A stretch of 64,000 nt of DNA, taken from NCBI GenBank assembly GCA_026936335.1, contig JAPMXV010000029.1:496001-560000 (forward strand). Reading direction: 5' to 3'. The translations under genes were made by a program, and so were the position numbers. The stretch comes from Mantamonas sphyraenae. Lineage: Eukaryota; CRuMs; Mantamonadidae. Shown here piece after piece: positions 9,991 through 21,300 of this stretch; positions within the stretch are counted from its first letter, which is position 1, and the number at the start of each line of letters is the position of its first letter. The notes under the pieces were generated by a model. The model was not told the origin of the DNA. It ran no database searches and saw only the letters and a program-made list of their open reading frames with translations.

Positions 9991-11206
9991 CTAGGCCTCC
10001 CCCTCCACGGCCTTTCGCTGCTGTGGTGCGCCTGCAAGCACCGCAGCTCGAGCGTTTGCCGCCGAGTCGACAGTCAAGTTCTGCCCCATCGCGACGGCAT
10101 CCTCAGTGGACAACGGGAGCAAGGGAAGCACATCAGGTACTGTCAGGGATATCTTATGGACAGCCTTGACATAATCGAGCAGGGCCTCGTCGGTACGCAC
10201 GGCATCTTCCGTGGCTGCAGTTTCATGTTGTCGTTGGACTGCATGCTGCACACGAGCGTAGGCACGTCGCACAGGTGGTAAATGGACCACGGCCATCATG
10301 GCGCTGTGTGCGTGGTTGCGTGTCTTTGAGGCCCTGTAGCTGTGGATCAGCAAGAAGACTGTCGCAAAGTACGTGAGAAGATGTGCTCCGACAATCATCA
10401 CAGAAGTGCGCCACGCAGGCTCCGGAAAATCTACAGGAGGGGCAAGCACAAGAGCGTAGAAGCTCACCAGTCCAGAGAGCAGAGGACCCCCCAGGTGGAT
10501 TGGCAACGCGGTCATCCACAGTCGGCTGTAGGCGGCTTGGAGGTCCGGCGCCGTCACGTCCCACGCCTTCAAGAGCTTGGGAGTTGTATACATGCTTATC
10601 GGTACCTTGTTGCGTCGATTGAGGCTGTTGCGGATGCATGCGGTGAGGCCTGCGCCGAGGTGGGCCAAGTCGTACATGTTGATTCCTGGCGGCTCCAGGT
10701 AGTCAAGCACATCCTGCCAGACGATGAAGCGCAGCACAATAGAGAACACGCTGAGGCCAAACGTTGCCGAGGTGAACAGCATCAACACGAAGAGCATGGT
10801 GAGCAGACACAAGCGCGGCAACGGCGTCCGACGAGGGAATTCCCCATTCAAACACCTGTCTCACCAATGCAATGGAACCAAGGATGGTGTTTGTGCACAA
10901 GCGCAACCCCATGAGGCCAGTGGTCAGCCAGAACGTCCAGGAAGACATGCCGTGTGCAAAGAACACCAGAGCACACCCAAACATCGCCAGGATGTCTGTA
11001 GCAATGGCCGACTGCGTACACAGGGTCTTCCAGTACACATACTTGTCTGAGCACAACAGCGACGCCTTTGTAAAGATCTGTGCCACGCTCAGCGCGATGG
11101 AGAGCACGGCCACGTTGTCAAAGTCCCGCAGCACCAACATGGCGTAGAACTGGAGGATGGACTGCGGGATGCTCTGCACCACCGTCTCGAACAACATCCC
11201 ACTCTG

Positions 11207-11240
<34 letters not shown>

Positions 11241-11922
11241 TACACTCGTGGTCGTGTCAGCATGTGGGTCCTTCACCACACCACGGGGAATTCTTCTCTT
11301 TCCTCCTTCAACAACTCACCTCCCGGACCATCTTGTCCACAGCCGCGTGCATGCGCGCCCGGTTCTGCTTTTTCTGAGCCAGGTTTGATTCCAAGCTATG
11401 GAGATGCTTGCTTCCAGCAGGAGGAGGCGGGGCTGGGTCGGAAGACGAAAGAGGCGTGTCCCAGCCAAAGTAGTTGGCAAAGAAGACGAAAAGGGGCAGC
11501 ACAGGAGAACACACAAACAAGATGAGCCTTGACTGTACAGGATATGCGCGTGCACGTGGGCTTCGAAGAACAAAGAGGACGAAAAGCACCGAACACACGG
11601 GCGTGATGAGCACAATGCACACACTGACCCAAAAGATGGTCGGCAGCCGCTCGTAGTATGACATGGTGACGGTGATGTCGCTGAAAACATCGAAAATGTA
11701 CAGGGCCAATGGGGAGAGGTCCCACAGCAAGCGCAGAAGGGCAGCAACACGTGCTCGCTGAACGTGAACCAACACCCACTGCCATGCACTCGACATTGCC
11801 ACCCCGACGTTCCTTCGCGACTGTCTGTGCAACTTGGCATCCAAGCCGTTCCCTTCGAGGTCATCGACGTGCGCTTGGTCGACCTGTTCGCCCGCAGGAC
11901 GGCGTCGGCGAAGGTCGACCAT
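9991..11922 (-). pseudogene. XK-related membrane protein, copy 2, with internal frameshift
   Basis: Exon 1 runs 11922-11320 (ATG at 11922 is the first in frame) and exon 2 from 11203 to the stop at 9991, with the same phase-0 intron and (CA)n tract as copy 1. Near 10830-10850 the frame must shift to keep homology: upstream reads FWLTTGLMGLRL, downstream continues TSATFGLSVFSIVLRF, as in copy 1 (SASTFGGSAFVIVLRY). No GT-AG intron explains the shift without losing conserved residues. The N-terminal about 100 residues and the C-terminal half differ strongly from copy 1, while two internal blocks are almost identical at the DNA level. The C-terminal tail is longer than the annotated tail of copy 1. 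It is a damaged gene or carries a base-calling error. Confidence 0.6.
10903..11333. repeat. Near-identical block shared with XK-related copy 1 (2661-3096), inverted
   Basis: The last codons of exon 1, the whole intron and the first about 300 bp of exon 2 match copy 1 almost base for base. A second block, 11596-11689 against 2299-2391, is also near identical. Sequence between and around these blocks is strongly diverged. Confidence 0.75.
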
Positions 11923-12052
11923 TTCGTTGTTGTGGCTCCGTCGGGGTCGATGGCTTTGTTTCGACACAACCCATGGACGCCTTCATTGCCGCCTCATCTC
12001 CCTCATCTCGTCAACAGCACATGGTCTCACTCAAACATTGGTCATTTCCTCT

Positions 12053-13039
12053 TCATTTTCTCCCCATGAAGTGTTCTGTGTTGCGGAAGGAGCTGTTGTC
12101 GCGCAGAGAGACATCGTGGCGCTTGTACTCCATGGACGTGTTGCTGGGTAGACTGAGCACGCGCTGGAGCGTCTCCCTGTGAGTGAGCGACCAGGCATGG
12201 TCGATTCCAAGGCGTCCGTTCGCACATGGCATCCGAGTCAGTTGATTGGCCATTGGACATGTGCACCGTGTCGTGCACTTTGTGTTTGTGTCGTTGCCGC
12301 TGTGTGCATCGCTCAATCTTCCACACAGACCGCCAACCTACCGAATGCTCAGGCACGTTTCTTTGTCCGTGGTACGGTTCCACAAGGAGATAATATCCTC
12401 GTTGTTGCGAATGGAGATGACCGCGCCGCAGATGTCATCTCCGTTGTCAAACTGGTCCCCGATGACAGCCAGCACCTGTGAGCCAGTGAGCGTGTACACA
12501 ACGCTGGGTGAGTTGGCAATCCGCCCATGTACCCCACCGTCCTTCTCACGTACCAGAGCCTCCCACATGGCCGATGCCAGACCCTTGCGAATGCGTACGA
12601 TCCATTTGCCCCCCTTCTTGTTGTTCTCGTCCTGTGTGTCCGCGTGTGTGTCCGCGTGTGTGTGTGAGTGTGTGTGAAGCCGTGGACGCGTCAGCACTCT
12701 CAGAAGCGGAAAAACTGCACTGTGCGCACTCACCTCCCACAGCGGCTTGATGCCCTTTTTGAACAGATGGTAGTTGGACTGCAGCGGCAAGTCGTCTGGT
12801 TGTGTCATGTAGTTGTAGTATCCCCAGAATTGCTCCACCGTGCCAAATTCGCCCACCAGCTGCAAATTCTTCTCGTAGCTGTCCGTGCTCTGCGGCACCC
12901 CGCCCGTCGTACGCCGAGCAAACTGGAACGCCCATTCGTACATCAGCTCGTGTTCGCCATCTTCGTTGAGACTCTGCTCCTCGTCATGCGAGTCCATCGC
13001 CTCTGCGCGCACCACGTCGTCGCTCAGCGTCTCGCTCAT
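12053..13039 (-). CDS. EIF4E2: eIF4E class II cap-binding protein (4EHP / eIF4E2)
   Basis: Four exons: 13039-12734, 12631-12554, 12475-12342 and 12176-12053, giving 213 aa. Diagnostic segments are LMYEWAFQFARR, the region around YEKNLQLVGEFGTVEQFWGYY, KKGGKWIVRIRKGLASAMWE, then GDQFDNGDDICGAVISIR and EDIISLWNR. In human 4EHP one cap-sandwich Trp of eIF4E is Tyr; here YEWAF occupies the first conserved-Trp region. 4EHP binds mRNA caps without recruiting eIF4G and represses translation. The intron between exons 2 and 3 (GTACGT...CACAG) is a multiple of three and in frame; reading through it would insert about 26 residues absent from the family. The C-terminal exon reads RETLQRVLSLPSN, then MEYKRHDVSLRDN, again 4EHP-like. 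Its start lies about 100 bp from the AK8 stop. Confidence 0.88.
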
Positions 13040-13142
13040 CTCTTCCTGGTCCAGCCAGCGCACCCACCACCCTCCTACACACCAAACATCATCCGTGCAT
13101 CCAGCTGTGAAACATCCTGCTTTATCGTGCTCCTTCCCTCCC

Positions 13143-14962
13143 TCAATTGACACCCATGGCGTCCAGGATCAGTTCAAACACTGTCTGCTCGGCCTCGCCA
13201 GCAGGCACAACCACCACATGTTCCTTGCCCAGAGCTTTGTGTACCTTGTCGATGCTCTTGTGGTAGGCTTGCAGGCGCGAGTTGACACGATCTTTGCGGT
13301 CTCGCGGATGCTGCTCCAGCCTCACACGCACCAGCTCATCCAAGTCGCCGTCTGTCACTCCCAACACGTACTCCTCGCCCGTCACCGGATCGTATCGCCT
13401 TTCTGTGAGCCGCTTCGTGGCAATGGGGTAGCTCACAGCCAGGTGGACGTAGTAGTCTGGTTCCAGGCCGTTTTCCTGCAACGCCGCCAGCTGATCCTTG
13501 CTGCGAGGGAACCCCTCCAGCACCCAACCGTTCTCTACACAGTCTTTTTGCTGCAGACGAGCCTCCACCAGCTCGTTCATCAGGTCATCTGGCACCAGCG
13601 TCGGATCGCCTGTGTCTTGGTTCACAAACTCGGCCAACGCCTGTCCCAGTTTCGTGTCCGATGCCACCTCCATGCGGATCAGCTGGCCCGTGCACACTGG
13701 CACAAGACCACACTGGGCTGCAAGTCGCATCGCCTGCGTGCGCTTGCCAGCTCCAGGCGGGCCCGTAAGCACAACTTTGTACGGAGTCAGCTTGCCTTTC
13801 CTCTTTGTCAGGGCCCGGTTGACGGCCTTCACCACCTGTTCGCCAACCTCCTGCGGCGATCCAGATCCGTCCACAGAGCGCACAATCGAACTGAAGCAGT
13901 TCAGGATACCCGCCAGATTCTGTGGTTTCGCGATTTTCCCTCCTTGTCAGCGTCCAAACGGGGTCATTGCATCATCCTCGCCCTTTTCTCACACCTATCA
14001 TTACCTCGTGGTACGTGGCAAGACGCTCAAGCACGCGCTCCTCTGTGTCGTCGTCGCGCACGACCAACCGATCGACAATCCCTGCCGGGGGCGGCTTGAA
14101 CTCCATGTGGTAGATCTCGTTTGTCTGTGGGTCCAGACGACGACCTGTCACACGTCCCACAATAGCCTTGTCCGGTACCTGTGTCCCCGTGGTGCAACTG
14201 TGTCAGCCGGCCGGGTCGATTTGCCTGCACAAGTGACCGTTGACCCAAGCCTCCCCTCTTTGCCCCCGAGATAACTCACGTCCAGCAGCACAAACACATC
14301 GGCAAGGATACCTGACGCCTGCATCGTCAGTGCTTGCGTACGTGTGCGCGGGAAGCCGTCCAGCAGCCAGCCGTTCGCCTTGCAGTCCTCGTCCGCAAGC
14401 CGTTCCTTCACCATCTCAATCACCAGTTCGTCCGGCACCAGCTTTCCACTCTGGACCATCGACTTGGCCTGCTTGCCCAGTGGAGTCTGTGCATACACAC
14501 ACACATTCCGTCACGCCGAGTGTGTCATGCATCACCCAGTACAAGCCCGTTTCACCGTGTTAGCCGTCCACGTCGCGTGCCTCCATACCCTCGCGCCCAA
14601 CCCCCCCCTTTCGCCACCCGTTTCCACGCAAAACCCACGTTGTTTGCAATGTGCGCACGCAGCAGATCGCCACTTGAAATGTGCACCACGCCATACTCCT
14701 GCACCAGGATCTCGCACTGTGTGCCCTTGCCTCCACCAGGCGGGCCGGCGATGATGATTTTCGGCTTCACCTCCTGGTCCAGTGCTTCAATCAGAAACTC
14801 GATCGGGTCAGCAGGTTTGTTGATGATCACCTGCTCCATAAGATCCTCAAGCATGCTGCTGATATCATGCTTCTCCATGTAGGCGGCGGCGGATGCCTCA
14901 AACTTCGCCGAGCTCATCACGCGTTTTCGTTGCCGGCCCAGCCGCGGAAAAGAGCGCTTCAT
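13143..14962 (-). CDS. AK8: Adenylate kinase 8-like protein with two AK domains
   Basis: Four exons, all phase 0: 14962-14639, 14486-14280, 14178-14005 and 13919-13143, giving 493 aa. Another ATG at 14917 is possible. The N-terminus has a short helical segment ([20 protein letters not shown]) of the dimerisation/docking type found in ciliary AKs. AK domain 1 has the P-loop [10 protein letters not shown], the NMP region and [14 protein letters not shown] domain 2 has [10 protein letters not shown] and [12 protein letters not shown], followed by LID-like R-x-DP-TGE. This two-domain order matches AK8, known from cilia/flagella, where it maintains ATP/ADP/AMP balance. In domain 2 the P-loop has Arg-Thr where most AKs have Gly-Thr. 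It lies directly downstream of dNK copy 2 on the same strand. Confidence 0.88.
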
Positions 14963-15002
14963 TGTCCACATTTGAGCGCACACATGCCCCCCATTCGTTT
15001 TC

Positions 15003-16669
15003 GCATGTCTCACTCACACACACACCGCCTCCAGATCGTGCAGTAGCGTGCCGTCCTTGCCCAGCACCGCCCCTTCCTCGTCCTCCTCACTCCCATCCGT
15101 CACCGCATCCTCATCCTCATCAACCCCCCACGATCCAGTGCTCATCGACGTCAGCGACGTGTTCAGCATGCTGTCCCTGTCTCCTCACTCCCGCTGTCCC
15201 TTCTCCTCATATCTCCCTTGCCCTGCTTCTTCTGCTCCGCACTCGCTGCTGCCACCTCCTCTCCATCCACTCCCTGTTCGTTGTCCAAAAGTGTGTCCAC
15301 CACAACCTCCAGCGTCTCTGTTCCGTTCCCGTCGTCCTCCGCGTGTGCCTTCATCCCTTCCGCCAGCTGCAACCGCTCCAGCACCCATTCGTCATCCTGC
15401 ACTCGCTCCATCACCTCTTGTGCCTCCGAAACACTCATTCCTTTCCCTTCCATCTTCTTCATCTCTTCCACCATCCTTTCTGCCACGCTCTCCACATCCC
15501 CAAACGAGTTCCAGTCTTCCACCACCACCGCCGTCTTCCCATTCCCCTCCATCTGCTCCACAAACTCCCCGTAGCACCTTCCCAGCCCCTCCAGGTACGC
15601 CACAGGCACTCCGCTCTCGCAGTCACGCGCCCGCAGCATGATCCGCTCCGCGCACACTTCTGCGCTGGCATCCAGATACAGCAGCACGTCTGGTGCAGGC
15701 AGCCACCCCAGCAGCCGCTGACGCACCGCTTGGTAGTATGCATATCCTGCCTCGTCCATGTTTCCGTCCACCAGGTTCTGGTCTGCAAACACTACGTCCG
15801 AGTAGATCGACCTGTCCAGGATCACTCCCGACCCTGACCCATCCTCTCTGTGTCAGTTCACGCACAACCACCCCATCCTCATTCCTCTCCTCTCCGTTTG
15901 CCACCCTCTCCGTGGCCATGCTACGCCCTGCGTCCCCCCCCTAGGGCCGCAGACGTCATGCGGAGTTTTTGCCCGCCTTTTGCGCGCCTTTTTCGCGCCA
16001 AAACCACTCTTTGAACTCGCTTCCCGCGCGCACACTCACCCGTCTCTGCCACATGACGCAGCGCACGCACGAGTGTCTTGAACCTCTGGCGCAGCAGCCA
16101 CAGCTGCATTGTAAGCGCCCACTTCTTTGGTTCCTCGTAGTACTTTACCAGATAGTCATTCGAGTACGTCGGCTGCTCCCGCCAAAAACGCAAAGCGCAC
16201 ACGCCCAGCCACACCGCCCGTCACAGCACCACACGTCTTGTCAGCCACCCTCCCGTACCCACACACCTGTTCCCCACGCTGCAACGGCGTGTTTCACCTG
16301 CCCTCTGCCCACTCACCTCCAGGAACGACTGGAACCCAGTCAGGTTGGACAGCTGCCTCGTGATCGTGCTCTTGCCCGCCCCGATGTTGCCCTCCACAAT
16401 AATGATTTTGGCGTCCATGGTTTGTTCAAACAAGTTGCAAGTATGCGTATGCGTATGCGTCTCTTTGTCGTGTGTGTTGCGTGTTCAGACTCGACCTGGT
16501 GCAAACGGGAGGCTGCGCCAGAGTTGGGTTGAAGTTTGGTTGGGCTTCGGCGCGCACAGGTCGCCTCAGAGGGTTGTATACAGCGACAACCAAGACACAG
16601 ATCGGGGTGGGCGCATGTCTTTGCGTGACCCTACGTGACGACACACACTCCCCCCCACATTCACAACCG
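15003..16669. repeat. Inverted duplication arm B' (contains dNK copy 2)
   Basis: Reverse-complement copy of 6908-8578. It is inserted exactly between the AK8 start (14962) and the TRM6 start (16719), and ends at about 16669 with a piece of the MAD2-side promoter (cattcacaaccg) that has no MAD2 behind it here. Confidence 0.85.
15014..16418 (-). pseudogene. Deoxynucleoside kinase, copy 2, with late frameshift
   Basis: Exons are 16418-16317, 16172-16040 and 15833 onward, identical in layout to copy 1. The P-loop GNIGAGKST, the substrate-binding segment and the DRS motif are intact. Relative to copy 1 there is one Lys-to-Glu change in the tail (KWVLERL versus EWVLERL). A one-base deletion in a G run near 15178 shifts the frame, so translation stops at 15163 instead of 15014. 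The catalytic core is upstream of the lesion, so an active, shortened kinase is possible. 'Pseudogene' is used because the reading frame is broken relative to its twin. A homopolymer sequencing error cannot be excluded. Confidence 0.65.
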
Positions 16670-16718
16670 CTGCATCTGAAGCGCCAGGTGTACCACAAAA
16701 TCCACCCCGTCCCCAGCA

Positions 16719-18251
16719 ATGTCGACATCGTCATCATCATCATCATCTTCGTCGTCATCAGCATCGGCCATGGCCACATCTACCACGCAAAGTTCAGCAA
16801 CAGCAAACGACCATGCCTACCTGCAATACGGCGATACGGTGCTCATTGCCGTCAGCGACGAACGACGCCTGTTTCACGGACTTCGGGCGTCAAGCAGCTT
16901 CCGCATAGGACGCACCAAGATCATGGGCGAGGATCTGGTGGGCAAGCGATGGGGCAGCACATTTGCCGTCTCGGACGCCGAGGGTCTGTCTCTTGTGTCG
17001 GCCGCACAGCACGCCATTGTGGACGTGGACACGGCGAACGACGAGGAACAGCTGACAAGCAACAATGCAGAGCTGGACGACGACGTGGCCCACCAAAAGA
17101 TCAGCTTCGAGGAGATTGAAGAGCTCAAGACACAGCTCAAGGGCAAAGACCTGGTGAGCACGCTGGTGGAGAACAACGTCAAGTTTGATGGCAAGACCGA
17201 GTTTGCACAGGCCAAGTACAAGGAAAGGAAACTGAACAAGTACGACAAGTTCTTCACAGTCTTGGAGCCGACGCCTGAGAATGTGTGCGAAACGTCGTTC
17301 ACCCACAACCCGCAGGGGACCGGCAACCTGCGCATCGACACCCTTGCACTGCTCCTCAACGGAGCCAACATCATGGCTGGCAACCATGTGTTGGTGGTCG
17401 ACACCTGCTCGGGCCTCCTGCTGGGCTCTGTGCTCAAACGCATGGGCGGCCAGGGCCGCGTCGCCTCCGTGTACGTCATTCAAAAGAGCATAGAGTGCTA
17501 CAAGAAGTTCAACTGGCGCAACAACGAGGAGGACATCCTGTGTCACCTGCCAGCAAACATGCTCAACTACGTCGAGGCCCAAGTGCACAAGTTCAAGGCG
17601 CCGTCCAACCTCGCCGACCAGTCCGCCTCCAATGAGGACGCATCCACAGATGCAGACGCATCCATGGACGTGCAAAGTGCGGAGAATCAGCAGGGGGAGG
17701 AGCAGGATAATCAAAGTGCGGACATGGAGGTTCAGGAAGCGTCCTCGAGCACAGGAACGCAGCAAGCACCCACGCAGCGCAAGGACAAGTACACAGACAA
17801 CAAGGAGCGGGTCCATGAGTTCTTCCGCGACGGATTCAACAGCATGGTGATGGCCCTGGCGAACGAAGACCCCGCCAGCATGGTGAACAAGTGCTGGGGC
17901 TTCCTCAACCACGGCGCCTCGTTTGCCATCTACTCCCCGTACCGTGAACCGCTTGCGCAGCTGCACTTTGACCTGTCCTGTGGCAAAAAGACGGCGGATT
18001 TGGAGCTGAGCGAGTCCTTCCTGCGCATCCAGCAGGTGTTGCCAGGACGTACGCACCCGTCCATGAACATGGCTGCGGGAACAGGCTATGTCCTCACCGG
18101 GTTTGTCCTCAAGGAGTCGATGGAGTTGACCAAGAAGCGTGCACAGCAGGAGCGAGACGGAACCGTGCACGAGAACAGCCACAACAAGCGACGCAAGCGC
18201 GGCGGTGGCGGCAAGGGCCACTACCGTCGCTGGAAAAAGCAAACACGATGA
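16719..18251 (+). CDS. TRMT6: tRNA (adenine58-N1)-methyltransferase non-catalytic subunit TRM6
   Basis: A single exon of 510 aa. TRM6/GCD10 pairs with TRM61 to make m1A58 in the T-loop of tRNAs in the nucleus. Family signatures visible are DTVLIAVSDERRLFHGL at the start, ISFEEIEELKTQLKG (the conserved glutamate/leucine helix), the KFDGKTEFAQAKYKERKLNKY region, then the degenerate methyltransferase fold around ALLLNGANIMAGNHVLVVD and a late FLNHGASFAIYSPYREPL. The start ATG is followed by a Ser homopolymer encoded by TCA/TCG repeats. An acidic, Gln/Ser-rich insertion sits at about residues 300-350. The C-terminus is basic (HNKRRKRGGGGKGHYRRWKK), a likely nuclear or RNA-binding tail. It converges with the SANT-domain gene (stops 76 bp apart). 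Confidence 0.92.
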   Translation: MSTSSSSSSSSSSSASAMATSTTQSSATANDHAYLQYGDTVLIAVSDERRLFHGLRASSSFRIGRTKIMGEDLVGKRWGSTFAVSDAEGLSLVSAAQHAIVDVDTANDEEQLTSNNAELDDDVAHQKISFEEIEELKTQLKGKDLVSTLVENNVKFDGKTEFAQAKYKERKLNKYDKFFTVLEPTPENVCETSFTHNPQGTGNLRIDTLALLLNGANIMAGNHVLVVDTCSGLLLGSVLKRMGGQGRVASVYVIQKSIECYKKFNWRNNEEDILCHLPANMLNYVEAQVHKFKAPSNLADQSASNEDASTDADASMDVQSAENQQGEEQDNQSADMEVQEASSSTGTQQAPTQRKDKYTDNKERVHEFFRDGFNSMVMALANEDPASMVNKCWGFLNHGASFAIYSPYREPLAQLHFDLSCGKKTADLELSESFLRIQQVLPGRTHPSMNMAAGTGYVLTGFVLKESMELTKKRAQQERDGTVHENSHNKRRKRGGGGKGHYRRWKKQTR

Positions 18252-18327
18252 AATTGATGATGCAATTGAAATTGGAATCAATGTGTGTTGTCCCTGCCGA
18301 GCAGCTGCACCTCCACACACACACGCC

Positions 18328-21300
18328 TCACGCAAACAGAAAATCCTTAAAGGCGGCATAGCGTTGCTGCACAATCTGGATGACCACGGCGCGGTACTTG
18401 GCCTGCTCATCCGTCATGTGCATCATGTACGCCAGCACATCGTCGGTGGGAGTGTTGCCGCCGTAGATTTGGTTGCTCAGCACATTGCTAAGCTTCTCAA
18501 AGTGCGTTTGTAGCAAGCGCCGCGCTTCAAGGCGACACTCACGCTCTGCATTGTACAGCATCATCAGCGCAATGCGCGCCGGGAAGGACACCTTTTGCCA
18601 TGGCTCATCCTCGTCCATCAGCGCCGTGTTGTGCTTGTTCTTCTTCTTGTGACTCGCAAGCTGCAACTGCTGCATGTATCCGTGCCCCGTGCTGCGACCC
18701 ACGCCAAACTCAAACCACCGTGCCAGGGCGCTGGAGAACTCGTCACCCACCGAGCAATCGCCGTCGGAAGGCGACGAGGGACTGAAGTACAGTGCGTCGC
18801 AGCCCAGTTTGCAGGCCAGCGTGCACACTGCCTCGTAGATGGCCAGAAGCACCAGGTCAAAGTGCTCGGTGATTTCGGCGCTCGAAGACGGCACTGCCTC
18901 GATGCTCATGGGCAACACCTCCTCGATGTTGTTGAACATCGATGCAAAGTGGATGTTCACCACGTCGCGTTCGTCGATGGTGAATCCGTTGCGCAGTCTG
19001 TCGTACCCTTGCTCCATCCACGTGCGCACCACGTTCTCGTCAATGTTCAGCTTGACCCCACGCAAGAGCCGGTACACCAGTGCACGATGTCCCTTGCGTT
19101 GGATGTACAGACCCAGCTGCGTCATCACTATGTCCTCTCCGAGCAGCTGTGCCGCATGCTCCATCGTCAAAACCTCTCGCGGCGTCTCTTCTCCCCCTCG
19201 TCCGTTGTCGCCTGCACCTGCGCCCCCTTTGCTTGCCGCGGTGCCTTTGCCCTTCTTGCCCTTGGCCTTGCCCTTGGCCTTGCTTGCCTTGGACTTGCTC
19301 TTGGTTTTCTTGGCCTTTGTGGCCACCGACGACATCTGCTCCTGGGCCAGTCGCTCCTCCTCCTCCTCTTGAGCGCGTCTGGCGGCATACTGCACTCCTG
19401 CCACCACCAGCTTCTCCAGGTATGTCGTCAGGGTCTCGTCGCCCGGCAGACTGGCGCCGTCTTCGCGCTCGTACAGGGTTCCCTTGGGCACGCGGTAGCC
19501 CTCGAGCTGGCTGTACTCCAAGGCAGAGATGTCCAACTGGTAGACGAGCGACCCCACAGGCAGTTGCGTGCGCACATAAGGCGCTGACGTCCAATACGCC
19601 CCGTCTGCACTGTCGCCCGGCAGAATGACGAGGTACCGTCGCATGCCGTCGTGATCCAGGACCATACTCGTCACGACCACCATTTCCGCCCACATTGCCC
19701 TCCCTCCGCTCTGTCCCACCTTTTCTTCCTCTACCTCGTGATCCACCTGGACAAACACCGTCCTGCCGTCGCGCACTGCTGGTCCTTTTGCATCAAAGTA
19801 CGAGTCTGTCGACGACGTCGACGACGATGCTTCAGAGTCTTCCTGCTGTTCCCCCTTGCGTGCTCGCTTCGATTTGCGCTGCTGATCGTCACTGTCGTCC
19901 TCCGACGACTCCATGTGCTTGCGCTTGGTGCCCACTTGTGCTGCCGCTTCGCTGGCAGCTCCTGCTCGGCCCTCGTCCATCTCCGCCACCACATCCCATC
20001 CACTCTCGCGTGCTTTGTCCACCAGACTGCTGAGGTCTGCCTGCAGGGGGCGCGGCGGCTGAGCCAACAGTTCAACTCCGCGCGTGCGCTTCAGTTCGTC
20101 CTTCAACGCTGTCAACTGTGCCGCATCCAGACCCACATGCTTGGGATGGCAGCCATGGTTGCGCACCTGGAAGTGGAAAGCCAGGTGCACGTGCTTCTCG
20201 TGCCGATGCATCAGTTCCTCGCCAGCCTCGTCGATCAACGTTTTGTACGCGGTGCCCGTCACATCCACACCGTGCCTCCAGCTCAGGAATGTCAATAATA
20301 TAGGCTGGGGCGTGATCATGTGAAGCTGATGTACGGGCACCAGATTTCCTTGCTGGGCATCTGACTCCTCCACATCCATGGACGACGACGACGATGACGA
20401 CGACGAAGACGACGACGACGATGCGTTGTCTGCATCCTCGTCGTTGCTATCATCGCTTGCCTGCGGACCCAGCCAACGCAACAGAGGCCGTTCCTCAGTC
20501 GTGGGCCACGTATGCAGCTCGTCCAGGGTCAGCAAAAGGAAGCCAAAGCAGGCGCCAGACGCACCGTCCCGCCAGTGTGCAGGCGGCTCGTTCCACGCCA
20601 GCACAGTGCCCTTGGTCAACGCTGCGCGAGTGAGAGCATGCACGTAAGTGGTTGTGTGTGTGTGTGTGTGTGTGTGATCCCGTGACAGGGCGGGAACGAA
20701 CACCGGAATCGGGAAACTTACGGTCACCGTTTTCGCTGGCAAACTCGGACAACAACGGAGACAAGCGCTGCTCGTAGTAGAAGCCCTTCATGGCAGTAGG
20801 AGACTTGCTGCCACACATGACGCGTGAGATGTCAATCCAAGCACGGCCAAATGCACAAAAGGCCTCTTTGAACAGGATCTTCTCCTCCTCACGCCACTCA
20901 GTGGGCGAAAAGTGTGCTTGGACCTCGGGGCGCATGACAAAACGGGTGCGCTTCTGCTTTTTCCCGTCTCGCTTCCTGCCAGCGTGCATGTTGAGGCTGA
21001 GGGAACAGTTTGCGGCCTCGGCGACCTGGGTGATAAGCAGCGGCGGCTTGGTGCGGGGCTCCTGGCCTTCGCCCGGAAAGTCGAGGAGGCCACGGGAGAC
21101 GTGGAGCATGTCGCCAAGGTGGGATTCGAGAGTGGATGCCTCGGTGACGGAGCTGCTCAAGTAGTCCCACACATCGGCGTATTCTTGGCATTGCACCAGG
21201 TCCAGATAGGGCGGAGTCCACGCATCCTGTTTGTGAAGCAGGCCTCGTTTGTATGAAGCCACAAAGTGTTTGCTGCCTCGCGTGTGTTCGCCGTTCTCCT

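Noticed and set aside
18595..19587. Plus-strand Leu-rich frame opposite the SANT gene
   Set aside because: Mirror of the Glu/Lys/Ala-rich minus-strand coding exon; no start context, no domain.
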